Shown here one piece after another: positions 1-6,518 of a stretch of 7,024 bases of DNA. Made by a program: the position numbers and the translations under genes. Source of the DNA: Pseudomonadota bacterium (GTDB lineage: Bacteria; Pseudomonadota; Gammaproteobacteria; Pseudomonadales; Pseudohongiellaceae); the NCBI GenBank assembly GCA_022563075.1, contig JADFOC010000140.1, positions 1 through 7,024 of the forward strand. Reading direction: 5' to 3'. Under the pieces are notes generated by a model that was not told where the DNA came from, ran no database searches, and saw nothing but the letters and a program-made list of their open reading frames with translations. Positions within the stretch are counted from its first letter, which is position 1. Every line of letters starts with the position of its first letter.

Positions 1-107
1 TCTTGCTCCTGAGCCGAGACTGAAAAAGCAACGACGACCGCAAATACCACCCCCATGGCAGCGCCGAACAAATTGATAATTCTTAGCAACCGATTTAGCT
101 GTCCCAT
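1..107 (-). CDS. N-terminal fragment of an exported or membrane protein (runs off left edge)
   Basis: An open frame begins with ATG at 107 and stays open to the window edge, giving 35 codons. The product has a basic N-terminus (two Arg in the first nine residues), a hydrophobic core at about residues 10-30 rich in Val, Ala and Phe, and then Ser-Val-Ser-Ala followed by Gln-Glu-Gln. This is the layout of a Sec signal peptide with a type I cleavage site after Ala32. The mature part lies outside the window, so I cannot name a family. The Shine-Dalgarno region is weak (GGGTAA about six bases before the start). The gene lies 109 bases downstream of the membrane protein ending at 217, on the same strand, and promoter-like elements occupy that gap, so it may be a separate transcription unit. 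A signal anchor is the alternative to a cleaved signal peptide. Confidence 0.6.
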   Translation of the reverse strand, partial: MGQLNRLLRIINLFGAAMGVVFAVVVAFSVSAQEQ

Positions 108-127
108 AATGTTTACCCAATAGTATT

Positions 128-181
128 AGTATAGTTGATTGGCAAGCTAGACAGATTAAACGAGCGTTATCGGGTTTTCAA
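128..181 (-). promoter_or_regulatory. candidate sigma70-type promoter for the left-edge gene
   Basis: Reading the minus strand, TTGAAA (176-181) is followed after exactly 17 bases by TAATCT (153-158). A second -10-like hexamer, TATACT, lies at 128-133, 20 bases before the ATG at 107, but has no good -35 at the right distance. The first pair has a good -35 and ideal spacing but a mediocre -10. The position, between two same-strand genes with a 109-base gap, makes a promoter plausible. This rests on consensus matching by eye only. Confidence 0.35.
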
Positions 182-216
182 CAAAATTACCGGAGACTGG
201 ATTACGGGATGCTGTT

Positions 217-957
217 TCAGATGCGGGTTAATGGAAATTCATACAGCAATTCACCCGTGGTTGGGTCACGCAATTCAAATTGCGCCTGATCTGCGTTCCT
301 AAGTGCCTCGGTGAAGCTGGTGTCATCCTCCAGATTGCTGATGATGAAGGCGACTCTGCCGCTGATGCTGCCGCTAGGCGGAATCTCCAGCGGGATAAAT
401 AGATAGTCGGTATTTTCGCTCAACATTCCCCGCACCGTTGCCTCAACACTCAAGGCCGAACCAGGTATGCGCGAGCGAACCGCCCGGAACAGCGCACTCT
501 CACTATTCACATCAACCATGCGCAGGAATATATTCACCTGCCGCGTGAATAATTCATGATTGGTGACGGTAATTGTTGGCGTAAAAATGGGATAGCTGAA
601 TCCGACTTCAATGAAGCCACTGCTGGAGCTGTCGGTAATTAGCTGACTCTGAATCTGCCGGGCCGTCACCCCCTCGCCGGCCTGAGCAGGCAATAGATAC
701 AGGTAATAAACCAGTCCGGGAAGTAGCGCTGGTAAACCAACGACCAATCCATAGCGCCCAGGCCTGCCAGAAAATAGGGGACTGAAAGGGTAGATCGCCA
801 CCAGCACGGCGGTAACGGCAGTGCTCAATATCAAAGCACGAATAAAAAGCGGCTGATCGCCTATGCTGGCGGCATTTTGTGCAATATAGACGACCGTAGC
901 CAGAGCAATACATAGTGCAACTATGCTGATGACTAATTGGCGTAAGCTTATATTCAT
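217..957 (-). CDS. unrecognised membrane protein, three TM segments plus strand-rich C-terminal domain
   Basis: I do not recognise the family. The 246-residue product starts at ATG 957 and ends at TGA 217. Three hydrophobic segments are clear at about residues 7-27, 38-58 and 72-91. The first loop is short and polar, and the second holds a basic patch (Gly-Arg-Pro-Gly-Arg). Residues 92-246 are soluble and show alternating hydrophobic patterns that look like beta strands, for example around 117-150 and 175-210. The C-terminus is rich in Glu and Asp and ends in a strand-like segment. There are no obvious catalytic or metal-binding motifs and no Cys outside the first TM segment. By the positive-inside rule the basic loop between TM2 and TM3 would be cytoplasmic, which would put the C-terminal domain in the periplasm; this is inference. 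The gene starts 29 bases after the lipA stop, so it may share that transcript, but its leader has no clear Shine-Dalgarno and contains a 12-base palindrome. Regular codon structure and full length argue that it is a real gene. Confidence 0.75.
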   Translation of the reverse strand: MNISLRQLVISIVALCIALATVVYIAQNAASIGDQPLFIRALILSTAVTAVLVAIYPFSPLFSGRPGRYGLVVGLPALLPGLVYYLYLLPAQAGEGVTARQIQSQLITDSSSSGFIEVGFSYPIFTPTITVTNHELFTRQVNIFLRMVDVNSESALFRAVRSRIPGSALSVEATVRGMLSENTDYLFIPLEIPPSGSISGRVAFIISNLEDDTSFTEALRNADQAQFELRDPTTGELLYEFPLTRI

Positions 958-969
958 GACTCGCGAGTC
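958..969. repeat. perfect 12-base palindrome in front of the unknown membrane protein
   Basis: GACTCGCGAGTC reads the same on both strands and lies directly before the ATG at 957. Two more six-base palindromes follow at 967-972 (GTCGAC) and 971-976 (ACGCGT). In RNA the 12-mer could form only a four-pair stem with a CGCG loop, so it is not a terminator. It could be a dimeric protein-binding site, could affect ribosome access, or could be chance. Confidence 0.4.
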
Positions 970-986
970 GACGCGTAGCGGCGGAT

Positions 987-1952
987 TCAGGAAACGTCGT
1001 CCCCATGGGCTTGCCGATCGGCGTGATAGGAAGACCTGACTAATGGACCGCTGGCCACATGTCTAAAGCCGAGGGCCTGACCAAATAGCCGTAATTCATC
1101 GAACTCGGTTGGATGCACAAATCGCTCAACCTTCAGATGATGCTTGCTAGGTTGCAGGTATTGTCCCAGTGTGATCATATCAACCCCATGAGCTTTTAGG
1201 TCCTGCAGAACGTCTCTCACCTCCGCCGTGGTCTCTCCCAGTCCCAGCATCAATCCGGACTTCGTTATTACATCAGGTTGACGCGCTTTGTAGCCGGCCA
1301 ACAAATCCAAAGACCATTGGTAGTCTGCCCCTGGCCTGGCCTGTCGATAGAGCCTCGGCACTGTCTCCAGGTTATGATTAAACACATCCGGCGGGGTAGT
1401 CTGCAGAATATCCAGCGCGATTTGCATGCGTCCGCGAAAATCTGGAACCAGCACTTCCACTTGAATCCCTGGATTCAAGCGCTTTGTTTCAGTGATACAA
1501 CGGGCGAAGTGTTGTGCCCCACTGTCCTTTAGATCGTCTCTGTCTACCGATGTGATTACCACATAGTTCAACTCCATCTCGTGAATCGCAGTGGCCAATT
1601 CAATGGGTTCATTTTCGTTGAGCGGCTTTGGTTTACCATCGGCTACAGCACAAAACGGACAGCGTCTGGTACAAATATCACCCATGATCATAAAGGTGGC
1701 GGTACCGTTACTGAAGCATTCACCTAGATTGGGGCAGGACGCTTCCTCACAGACCGAAGCGAGACCGTGTTGCCTCAGCTTTTGTTTGATGAAATTTATT
1801 TTCGGAGAGGCAGGTATTTTTACCCGAATCCAGGCGGGTTTCGCGAGTAATTCGGTAGTAGGAATCACCTTAACAGGAATACGCCGAACCTTATCGGCAC
1901 CCCGCAGCTTTTCTCCTTCCACCAATACATTACGACGTTTGCGTTCTGCCAT
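987..1952 (-). CDS. lipA: lipoyl synthase LipA (radical SAM)
   Basis: LipA inserts two sulfur atoms at C6 and C8 of octanoyl groups carried on lipoyl domains of 2-oxoacid dehydrogenases and the glycine cleavage H protein, using S-adenosylmethionine, in the cytoplasm. From ATG 1952 the product is 321 residues, the same length as E. coli LipA. The auxiliary-cluster cysteines (C-x4-C-x5-C) fall at 68, 73 and 79 and the radical SAM CxxxCxxC cysteines at 94, 98 and 101, the E. coli positions. The C-terminal RSSYHA motif, whose serine ligates the auxiliary cluster, is at about 306-311. An in-frame GTG at 2006 would add 18 residues and overlap lipB by 29 bases; the exact alignment with E. coli favours the ATG. 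The gene lies 25 bases after the lipB stop, consistent with one transcript for the two sequential pathway steps. All key residues are present, so it should be active. Confidence 0.97.
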   Translation of the reverse strand: MAERKRRNVLVEGEKLRGADKVRRIPVKVIPTTELLAKPAWIRVKIPASPKINFIKQKLRQHGLASVCEEASCPNLGECFSNGTATFMIMGDICTRRCPFCAVADGKPKPLNENEPIELATAIHEMELNYVVITSVDRDDLKDSGAQHFARCITETKRLNPGIQVEVLVPDFRGRMQIALDILQTTPPDVFNHNLETVPRLYRQARPGADYQWSLDLLAGYKARQPDVITKSGLMLGLGETTAEVRDVLQDLKAHGVDMITLGQYLQPSKHHLKVERFVHPTEFDELRLFGQALGFRHVASGPLVRSSYHADRQAHGDDVS

Positions 1953-1977
1953 CCTATTTAATGCCCTTCGGATCTCT

Positions 1978-2667
1978 TTAGTAGTATTCCAAATATCCCA
2001 ATTCACAGAGTATTTTATTACTCATAATTCTGCTTACTTTTTGCAACAGAAAATCCTGCTCCGCCACATGATCCGCTACCTGTGTAACTGCCAGATTTTC
2101 ATAGCCACATGGATTGATATTGTCAAATGGCGTCAAATCCATGTTTACGTTGAGGCTCAGTCCGTGGTAACTCCAACCATTTTTGATTCGCAAACCCAGC
2201 GCCGCTATTTTAGCATCATTCACATAGACACCGGGAGCTTTCGGCCTGGTTGACGCCGATATTCCAAATTCGACTAGTGTAGCCATTATCGCCTTTTCAA
2301 TCATATCTACCAGTGCGCGAACCCCAAACTTTCGCCTTTTTACATTCAACAATAGATAAGTCACAAGCTGGCCTGGCCCATGATAGGTGACCTGACCCCC
2401 TCTATCGATTTGAACAACGGGAATATTTCCTGGAGTAAGAATATGTTCTTCTTTACCCGCTTGTCCCTGAGTATAAACAGGTTTGTGGCTAAGCAACCAA
2501 ATCTCATCATCACGATCTGCATCTCCATTCTCAGCCAGATAACGCATGGCTTCCCAAATGGGAAGGTATTCTTGCAAGCCGAGCCTGCGCACTATTAATC
2601 CGGGAAGACTACTCTTTAGCTGAGGGGACGGCTGCGCTTGAAACCACTTGTAGTCGGTCAAAAGCAC
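1978..2667 (-). CDS. lipB: octanoyl-[acyl-carrier-protein]:protein N-octanoyltransferase LipB
   Basis: LipB transfers octanoate from acyl carrier protein to the target lysine of lipoyl domains, the step before LipA. Numbered from the GTG at 2667 (229 residues), the family signature [12 protein letters not shown] is at 89-100, the catalytic lysine in [11 protein letters not shown] is Lys153 and the acyl-enzyme cysteine in INPCGY is Cys187. Their spacing of 34 equals that of Lys135 and Cys169 in E. coli LipB. Family similarity begins near the segment [10 protein letters not shown]. The start is uncertain. The only upstream ATG (2736) would overlap ybeD by 68 bases, and no ATG lies between the ybeD stop and the conserved region. 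Candidates are GTG 2667, one base after the ybeD stop, TTG 2661 (227 residues), or GTG 2592 (204 residues, with a GGA six bases before it). E. coli LipB has 213 residues. Tight packing with ybeD suggests translational coupling. The function is secure; only the first about 25 residues are in doubt. Confidence 0.95.
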   Translation of the reverse strand: MLLTDYKWFQAQPSPQLKSSLPGLIVRRLGLQEYLPIWEAMRYLAENGDADRDDEIWLLSHKPVYTQGQAGKEEHILTPGNIPVVQIDRGGQVTYHGPGQLVTYLLLNVKRRKFGVRALVDMIEKAIMATLVEFGISASTRPKAPGVYVNDAKIAALGLRIKNGWSYHGLSLNVNMDLTPFDNINPCGYENLAVTQVADHVAEQDFLLQKVSRIMSNKILCELGYLEYY

Positions 2668-2668
2668 A

Positions 2669-2956
2669 CTAAAGCACCAGTTTAACGCTATCGATTGCCT
2701 TAAGATCTGTGAATATGCTGCGCAACTGATCCTCACCGGTGGCGGTAATAGTCACATTCACCGACACATAATTTTGCTGCTTGCTGGAACGAACGCTGAT
2801 CAGATCGGCAGCGATCTTACCGACATGCCTTTCTACTGATGCAACTACAGTTTCCTTAAAACCTTCGGTGGCTCTACCAATAATTTTAATTGGGTACCGA
2901 CATGGGAATTCAATCTTTGGCGCTACGGGTTCGCTTGAATCTGATTCGACTGGCAT
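2669..2956 (-). CDS. ybeD: YbeD, DUF493 family protein
   Basis: The 95-residue product matches the E. coli YbeD pattern: an N-terminal Phe-Pro-Cys-x-Tyr-Pro-Ile-Lys-x-x-Gly segment at about 17-27, a central Val-Glu-Arg-His helix at about 41-44, a Ser-Ser-Lys-x-x-Asn-Tyr-x-Ser-Val strand at about 57-66, and a C-terminal Ile-Asp-x-Val-Lys-x-Val-Leu. E. coli YbeD is 87 residues and is known to have an ACT-like alpha/beta fold; its molecular role is not settled. The ACT-like fold and the constant position between a dacA gene and lipB suggest a small regulatory or ligand-sensing role, perhaps for lipoate synthesis, but that is inference. The gene starts 11 bases after the dacA stop and ends one base before the preferred lipB start. 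No clear Shine-Dalgarno precedes its ATG, so it may be translated by coupling to dacA. The first about 14 residues are acidic and Ser/Pro-rich and probably disordered. Confidence 0.93.
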   Translation of the reverse strand: MPVESDSSEPVAPKIEFPCRYPIKIIGRATEGFKETVVASVERHVGKIAADLISVRSSKQQNYVSVNVTITATGEDQLRSIFTDLKAIDSVKLVL

Positions 2957-2967
2957 AAGAGGGCAAC

Positions 2968-4185
2968 TTAACCAGAAAATAAACTACGGAATACCAGCGA
3001 TAGCCAATCGATAAACCGTTTTAGAATACCGCCCTGTGCGACTGCCTGCATGGCAATTACATCACCTTGATAGAGGATGTTGTTGTTCAACACCACAGTA
3101 ACGACGCCCATGATTTCGCCATGATCTAATGGCGCCCGAATGACCTCATCAACATCAACCGTTGCTGTCATGGCTTCGGCCTGACCTCTGGGTATGGTTA
3201 TGTAGACTTCTTCTTCTATTCCAAGATCGAGGGTGTTTTGCGCACCCGACCAAACCTGCACGTTGGTCAGTACCTGATTTGCAGCATACAGTTTATGGGT
3301 TTCAAAATAGCGAAACCCATAGGTCAGAAGCTTCTGAGTTTCAATATTTCTCGCGTCTTCGCTTACTGTGCCCATCACTACAGAAATCAAACGCATGCCA
3401 TCACGCTCCGCCGATGCAACCAGGCAAAATCCTGCCGCATCGGTCCAACCTGTTTTCAGACCATCTACATTGCGATCCCGGAACAGCAATCTATTGCGAT
3501 TTGTTTGACGGATTTCGTTGTAAGTGAATTCCCGCTCCGCATACATGGGATAAAAATCTTGGTGCCGAGTGATGGTCGCTCTGGCCAGAATGGAGAGGTC
3601 GCGGGCCGACATGGTGTTGTAATACAGCTCGGTATCGAGACCACTGGCATTCATGAAAAAGCTATCTTTCATTCCCAATACTTCGCCGTATTGATTCATC
3701 ATGTCCGCGAATGCCTCTTCACTGCCGGCGATATGTTCGGCGATGGCAACACTGGCGTCGTTGCCGGACTGTATGATAATGCCACGCAGTAAATCCTCTA
3801 CGCCAACCAGGGTGTTAACGCCAATGAACATCTTGGAGCCTTCCATGCGCCAGGCTTTCTCGCTGATATGGACTTCGTCACTAAGCGCCAGATTACCGCT
3901 AAGTATTTCTTCAATAGCGATATAGGCGGTCATTATCTTGGTTAAGCTCGCCGGTGGTAATGCTTCATCGGCGTTTTCCTCGACCAGGATGTGCCCGGTC
4001 CTGGCATCGATCAATATATAACTGGTGGCGGCAATGTCTGGAGCACGAGGAATAATCGCAGGGGCGGCGAGTAACGCGCTGCTCCAAAAAAATGTAAATG
4101 AGAGCAGCATGATCTTACAGATTCGACTCGATTGCGGTGACTTATAAGAATTGAATCTGTTCTCTAATGACATAAATAGTGACAT
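2968..4185 (-). CDS. dacA: D-alanyl-D-alanine carboxypeptidase, PBP5/6 type (peptidase S11)
   Basis: This periplasmic enzyme removes the terminal D-Ala from peptidoglycan pentapeptides. The 405-residue product is close to E. coli PBP5 (403). A hydrophobic signal sequence spans about residues 25-41, with cleavage likely near Ala41-Ala43. The S11 motifs are SLTK at 80-83 (nucleophile Ser80), SGN at 140-142 and KTG at 244-246. The C-terminal beta-rich PBP5 domain covers about 290-375, and the last about 20 residues (Gly-Gly-Ile-Leu-Lys-Arg-Phe-Ile-Asp-Trp and on) form the amphipathic membrane anchor. Residue 247, after KTG, is Trp, where E. coli PBP5 has His. The n-region is long if Met1 is used; Met5 (4173) is also possible, but Met26 would lose all positive charge before the hydrophobic core. 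The gene is 83 bases after rlpA; in that gap TTGATT followed 16-17 bases later by GATACAT is a weak promoter candidate. The Pseudomonas homologue at this locus is called dacC, so the choice of symbol is conventional. Confidence 0.95.
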   Translation of the reverse strand: MSLFMSLENRFNSYKSPQSSRICKIMLLSFTFFWSSALLAAPAIIPRAPDIAATSYILIDARTGHILVEENADEALPPASLTKIMTAYIAIEEILSGNLALSDEVHISEKAWRMEGSKMFIGVNTLVGVEDLLRGIIIQSGNDASVAIAEHIAGSEEAFADMMNQYGEVLGMKDSFFMNASGLDTELYYNTMSARDLSILARATITRHQDFYPMYAEREFTYNEIRQTNRNRLLFRDRNVDGLKTGWTDAAGFCLVASAERDGMRLISVVMGTVSEDARNIETQKLLTYGFRYFETHKLYAANQVLTNVQVWSGAQNTLDLGIEEEVYITIPRGQAEAMTATVDVDEVIRAPLDHGEIMGVVTVVLNNNILYQGDVIAMQAVAQGGILKRFIDWLSLVFRSLFSG

Positions 4186-4268
4186 AAAGAAATCCGTGTT
4201 AATTTGTGTTGTATGTATCGAACTGAGAGGTGACGAATCAATTAGTGAAAACGATCGAAGTGGACTAA

Positions 4269-5123
4269 CTACTCGGTAACAGTGTACGGACTTCCCAAGT
4301 TTGCAGCAACTACACTTTGGGTAATTTGCCGGATTTCAACTGGATCGTTTACCGGACCCACTCGCACTCGATGTAACACTCCGCCGGCCTGAGCGTTAAC
4401 CGAACGAATAAACACCGGCCTATCGGTCAGTTCTCTCAATCGATCGGAAACTTCTCGCGCCGTACTCAGTTCCGCAAAGGCACCAACTTGCAGAAATCGA
4501 TCTGGTTGACTAGCAATCGTTAAAGAATCCTCATTAGACGATCTGCGCGGCGTAACAGTTCTATCCAATTGCATCCCGGATACCACGATACTGTCCAGTT
4601 GCACCCGTGTGGTACCGCGATCTGCATACCCCAATTTCAAGGCGGCCGCGTACGACAGGTCAACCAGGCGATCGCCGTGAAAAGGGCCTCGGTCATTAAC
4701 CCGAACGACAATACTTCGATTATTCTCCAGATTCGTCACTCTCAAAAAACTGGGAATCGGCAGCGATTTGTGGGCGGCTGAAGCCAAGTACATATCGAAG
4801 ACCTCGCCATTGGAAGTCTTATGCCCATGGAATTTTTCACCGTACCAGGAAGCCACCCCACGTTCACTATAGCCATCCTCGGTGGGCAGTACTCGATAGG
4901 TCTTGCCTAAAACGGTGTACGGACTCCTGTTTCCGGCCATTGTACGAGACACGGGCTCCGGTACAACCACCGGAATTGAGGCAAGATTAATTGTGCCACC
5001 GGGCGCCCTGTCCTGCTGAATGCTATAGCGACTAGTACTTGACGGCGCCGGTGCACTGCTACAGGCGGCGAGCAGCATCAGAGTAACTCCTGAAATAGCA
5101 GCCTTGATAAATAATCGCTTCAT
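4269..5123 (-). CDS. rlpA: RlpA, septal lipoprotein lytic transglycosylase with SPOR domain
   Basis: RlpA of Pseudomonas aeruginosa cleaves glycan strands stripped of stem peptides and helps daughter cells separate. The 284-residue product has a lipoprotein signal with lipobox Leu18-Ala19-Ala20-Cys21. Residues Ser22 and Ser23 follow the lipidated cysteine, which fits outer-membrane sorting. A Pro/Ser-rich linker to about residue 85 comes next. The double-psi beta-barrel domain spans about 88-182 and starts with GVASWYGEKFHGHKTSNGE. Residues Glu107, His118 and Asp144 match the spacing of Glu120, His131 and Asp157 reported as important in P. aeruginosa RlpA, so it is likely an active enzyme. 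A second linker leads to a C-terminal SPOR domain from about 209, which binds denuded septal glycan. The ATG is preceded by TAAGGTGA, a good if rather close Shine-Dalgarno. The gene is 249 bases downstream of rodA and could have its own promoter, though none is convincing. Confidence 0.95.
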   Translation of the reverse strand: MKRLFIKAAISGVTLMLLAACSSAPAPSSTSRYSIQQDRAPGGTINLASIPVVVPEPVSRTMAGNRSPYTVLGKTYRVLPTEDGYSERGVASWYGEKFHGHKTSNGEVFDMYLASAAHKSLPIPSFLRVTNLENNRSIVVRVNDRGPFHGDRLVDLSYAAALKLGYADRGTTRVQLDSIVVSGMQLDRTVTPRRSSNEDSLTIASQPDRFLQVGAFAELSTAREVSDRLRELTDRPVFIRSVNAQAGGVLHRVRVGPVNDPVEIRQITQSVVAANLGSPYTVTE

Positions 5124-5372
5124 TTCACCTTACTTACGATAACGGCACAACAGCAGCCGGTGAATAAACCATTGAATTTAGGGAACTTCTTAACAATCCC
5201 CCTATACTTAACGTCCGATTCGACAATTGTTTTAACCGACGGACTAAGCCGAATGCAGATTAGCCCACATGCAGACTGCCACTGATTTAGATCTGTATGG
5301 CGAAAAACGCACTGCTTATCGGCTCGAGGGGCCTCGGTGTGTAAGCTTTCATCAGTTTTATCAAAAACTTAA
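5124..5372 (-). other. 249-base gap between rodA and rlpA where mltB is missing
   Basis: In Pseudomonas a membrane-bound lytic transglycosylase gene (mltB/sltB1) lies between rodA and rlpA. Here the interval is too short for it and I see no fragment resembling it in any frame. It contains a 21-codon minus-strand frame starting at ATG near 5352 with no family resemblance, a weak AT-rich hairpin (5354-5369) just after the rodA stop without a following T run, and a GTCCG/CGGAC inverted repeat (5213-5217 and 5240-5244) with a 22-base spacer. A TATAGG hexamer (5202-5207) could be a -10 element for rlpA but its nearest -35-like hexamer is only 14 bases away. Confidence 0.6.
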
Positions 5373-6518
5373 CTAATATGTCGGGCGACCACGGGTGTGG
5401 ATGGACATGAGCAAGCCGAAACCAATGAACAGGGTCACGATGGAGGTGCCGCCACGGCTGATTAGCGGCAGCGGTAAGCCTATAACTGGCAAGAGTCCGG
5501 ACACCATCCCCATATTGACAAACACATAGAGAAAAAACGTCAAGGTAATACTGCCTGCCAACAACCGACTGAACATATCTGGGGCAGCAAAAGTGATGTA
5601 ACCACTACGCATTAATACAAACAGATAAAGCGCAATCAAAAATAGTACGCCTAACAAGCCAAATTCTTCGGCTAACACCGCCAATATAAAATCGGTGTTG
5701 CTCTCCGGGATAAAATCCAGATGGGACTGGGCACCTTGCGTATAGCCCTTGCCGTAGAGGCCACCCGATCCAATCGCGATCTGGGACTGAATGATGTTAT
5801 AGCCGTAGCCGGTTGGATCGCTGTAGGGATTAATGTAAGCCAGGATGCGATCTTTCTGATGATCCTGTGCCAGAAATATGTAGGCGGCGGGGGAAGCCAG
5901 CAGCAAGGCCAGAAACGCCACAATGACAATTTTCCAGCGGATACCAGCCAGTAGCACCACGAAGATGCCAGACATAGCCACCATGATGGCCGTGCCGGTG
6001 TCGTTTTGGACAAATATCAGGCCCGCGGGAACCGCGATCATGACCCCACACCAGAACAGATGTTTGAATCCGGGCGGTAGTGGACGGCTGGCAAGATACC
6101 ATGCAAGCAACATCGGAACGACGAATTTCATTAATTCAGATGGCTGAAAACTGGGTAATCCCGGTAGATCCAGCCAACTGCGTGCGCCCCCCTCTTCGAC
6201 CCCCATCCACAACACCAGCCCGAGCAAACCCAGGCCAGCCGCAAACATTGAGGGGGCCCAGCGCCGAAAAAAGTGTACATCGAACTGCGCCACGATGAAC
6301 ATCGCCACAATGCCCACCACCATTGTAAGCGCCTGTCTTTGCACCACGGCGTCATTTCTGTCACTGGCGCTGTACAACACTAATAAACCGAAACCACAAA
6401 GCAGGATGATGCCCGCCAGCAGGATTGGATCGGTATGGATTAGTCGCCAAATCAATTTGGATTTCGCCATGCCTGCATCCAAACCACCGGACTGCCGAAT
6501 GAAATCCTGATTAATCAT
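5373..6518 (-). CDS. rodA: RodA (MrdB), SEDS peptidoglycan glycosyltransferase of the rod complex
   Basis: RodA polymerises lipid II into glycan strands during side-wall growth together with PBP2 and MreBCD. From ATG 6518 the product is 381 residues (E. coli RodA 370) with about ten membrane segments, the first at about 32-50. The large extracytoplasmic loop before the late TM segments carries IIQSQIAIGSGGLYGKG at about 242-258 and ESNTDF at 272-277, whose Asp276 corresponds to the essential Asp262 of E. coli RodA. The end (SIHT at 372-375) is also typical. ATG 6518 overlaps the PBP2 stop by 8 bases, which suggests translational coupling; ATG 6470 (365 residues) is a possible alternative. The frame stays open further upstream to 6725, but that stretch lies inside the PBP2 gene and lacks family similarity. 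Two positions depart from common SEDS motifs: QNDTGT at 171-176 in place of QPDLGT, and Arg355 in SRGGTS where Tyr is usual. Confidence 0.96.
   Translation of the reverse strand: MINQDFIRQSGGLDAGMAKSKLIWRLIHTDPILLAGIILLCGFGLLVLYSASDRNDAVVQRQALTMVVGIVAMFIVAQFDVHFFRRWAPSMFAAGLGLLGLVLWMGVEEGGARSWLDLPGLPSFQPSELMKFVVPMLLAWYLASRPLPPGFKHLFWCGVMIAVPAGLIFVQNDTGTAIMVAMSGIFVVLLAGIRWKIVIVAFLALLLASPAAYIFLAQDHQKDRILAYINPYSDPTGYGYNIIQSQIAIGSGGLYGKGYTQGAQSHLDFIPESNTDFILAVLAEEFGLLGVLFLIALYLFVLMRSGYITFAAPDMFSRLLAGSITLTFFLYVFVNMGMVSGLLPVIGLPLPLISRGGTSIVTLFIGFGLLMSIHTRGRPTY

Noticed and set aside
1953..2006. An 18-residue N-terminal extension of LipA from a GTG inside lipB
   Set aside because: It overlaps lipB by 29 bases, and starting at ATG 1952 gives exactly the E. 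coli length and cysteine numbering.
1591..2253. A 220-codon plus-strand open frame opposite lipA and lipB
   Set aside because: It spans two well-supported antisense genes, shows no recognisable domain and has shadow-type composition.
3238..3792. A 184-codon plus-strand open frame opposite dacA
   Set aside because: It lies wholly antisense to the DacA catalytic domain and has no family features.
5202..5227. Promoter for rlpA made of TTGTCG and TATAGG
   Set aside because: The spacing is 14 bases, too short for a typical sigma70 promoter, and neither hexamer is strong enough to compensate.
5253..5275. Seven-base direct repeat ATGCAGA, copies 16 bases apart
   Set aside because: Too short and only two copies; expected by chance in a region this size.
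5325..5336. CGAG/CTCG hairpin in the rodA-rlpA gap as a terminator
   Set aside because: It has only four pairs and is not followed by a T run.
5287..5352. A 21-codon minus-strand frame as a small gene or mltB remnant
   Set aside because: It has no strong ribosome binding site, no hydrophobic or family pattern, and no resemblance to a MltB N-terminus.
5354..5369. AT-rich hairpin (AGTTTT/AAAACT, four-base loop) after the rodA stop as a terminator
   Set aside because: The stem is short and weak and no T run follows in the direction of transcription.
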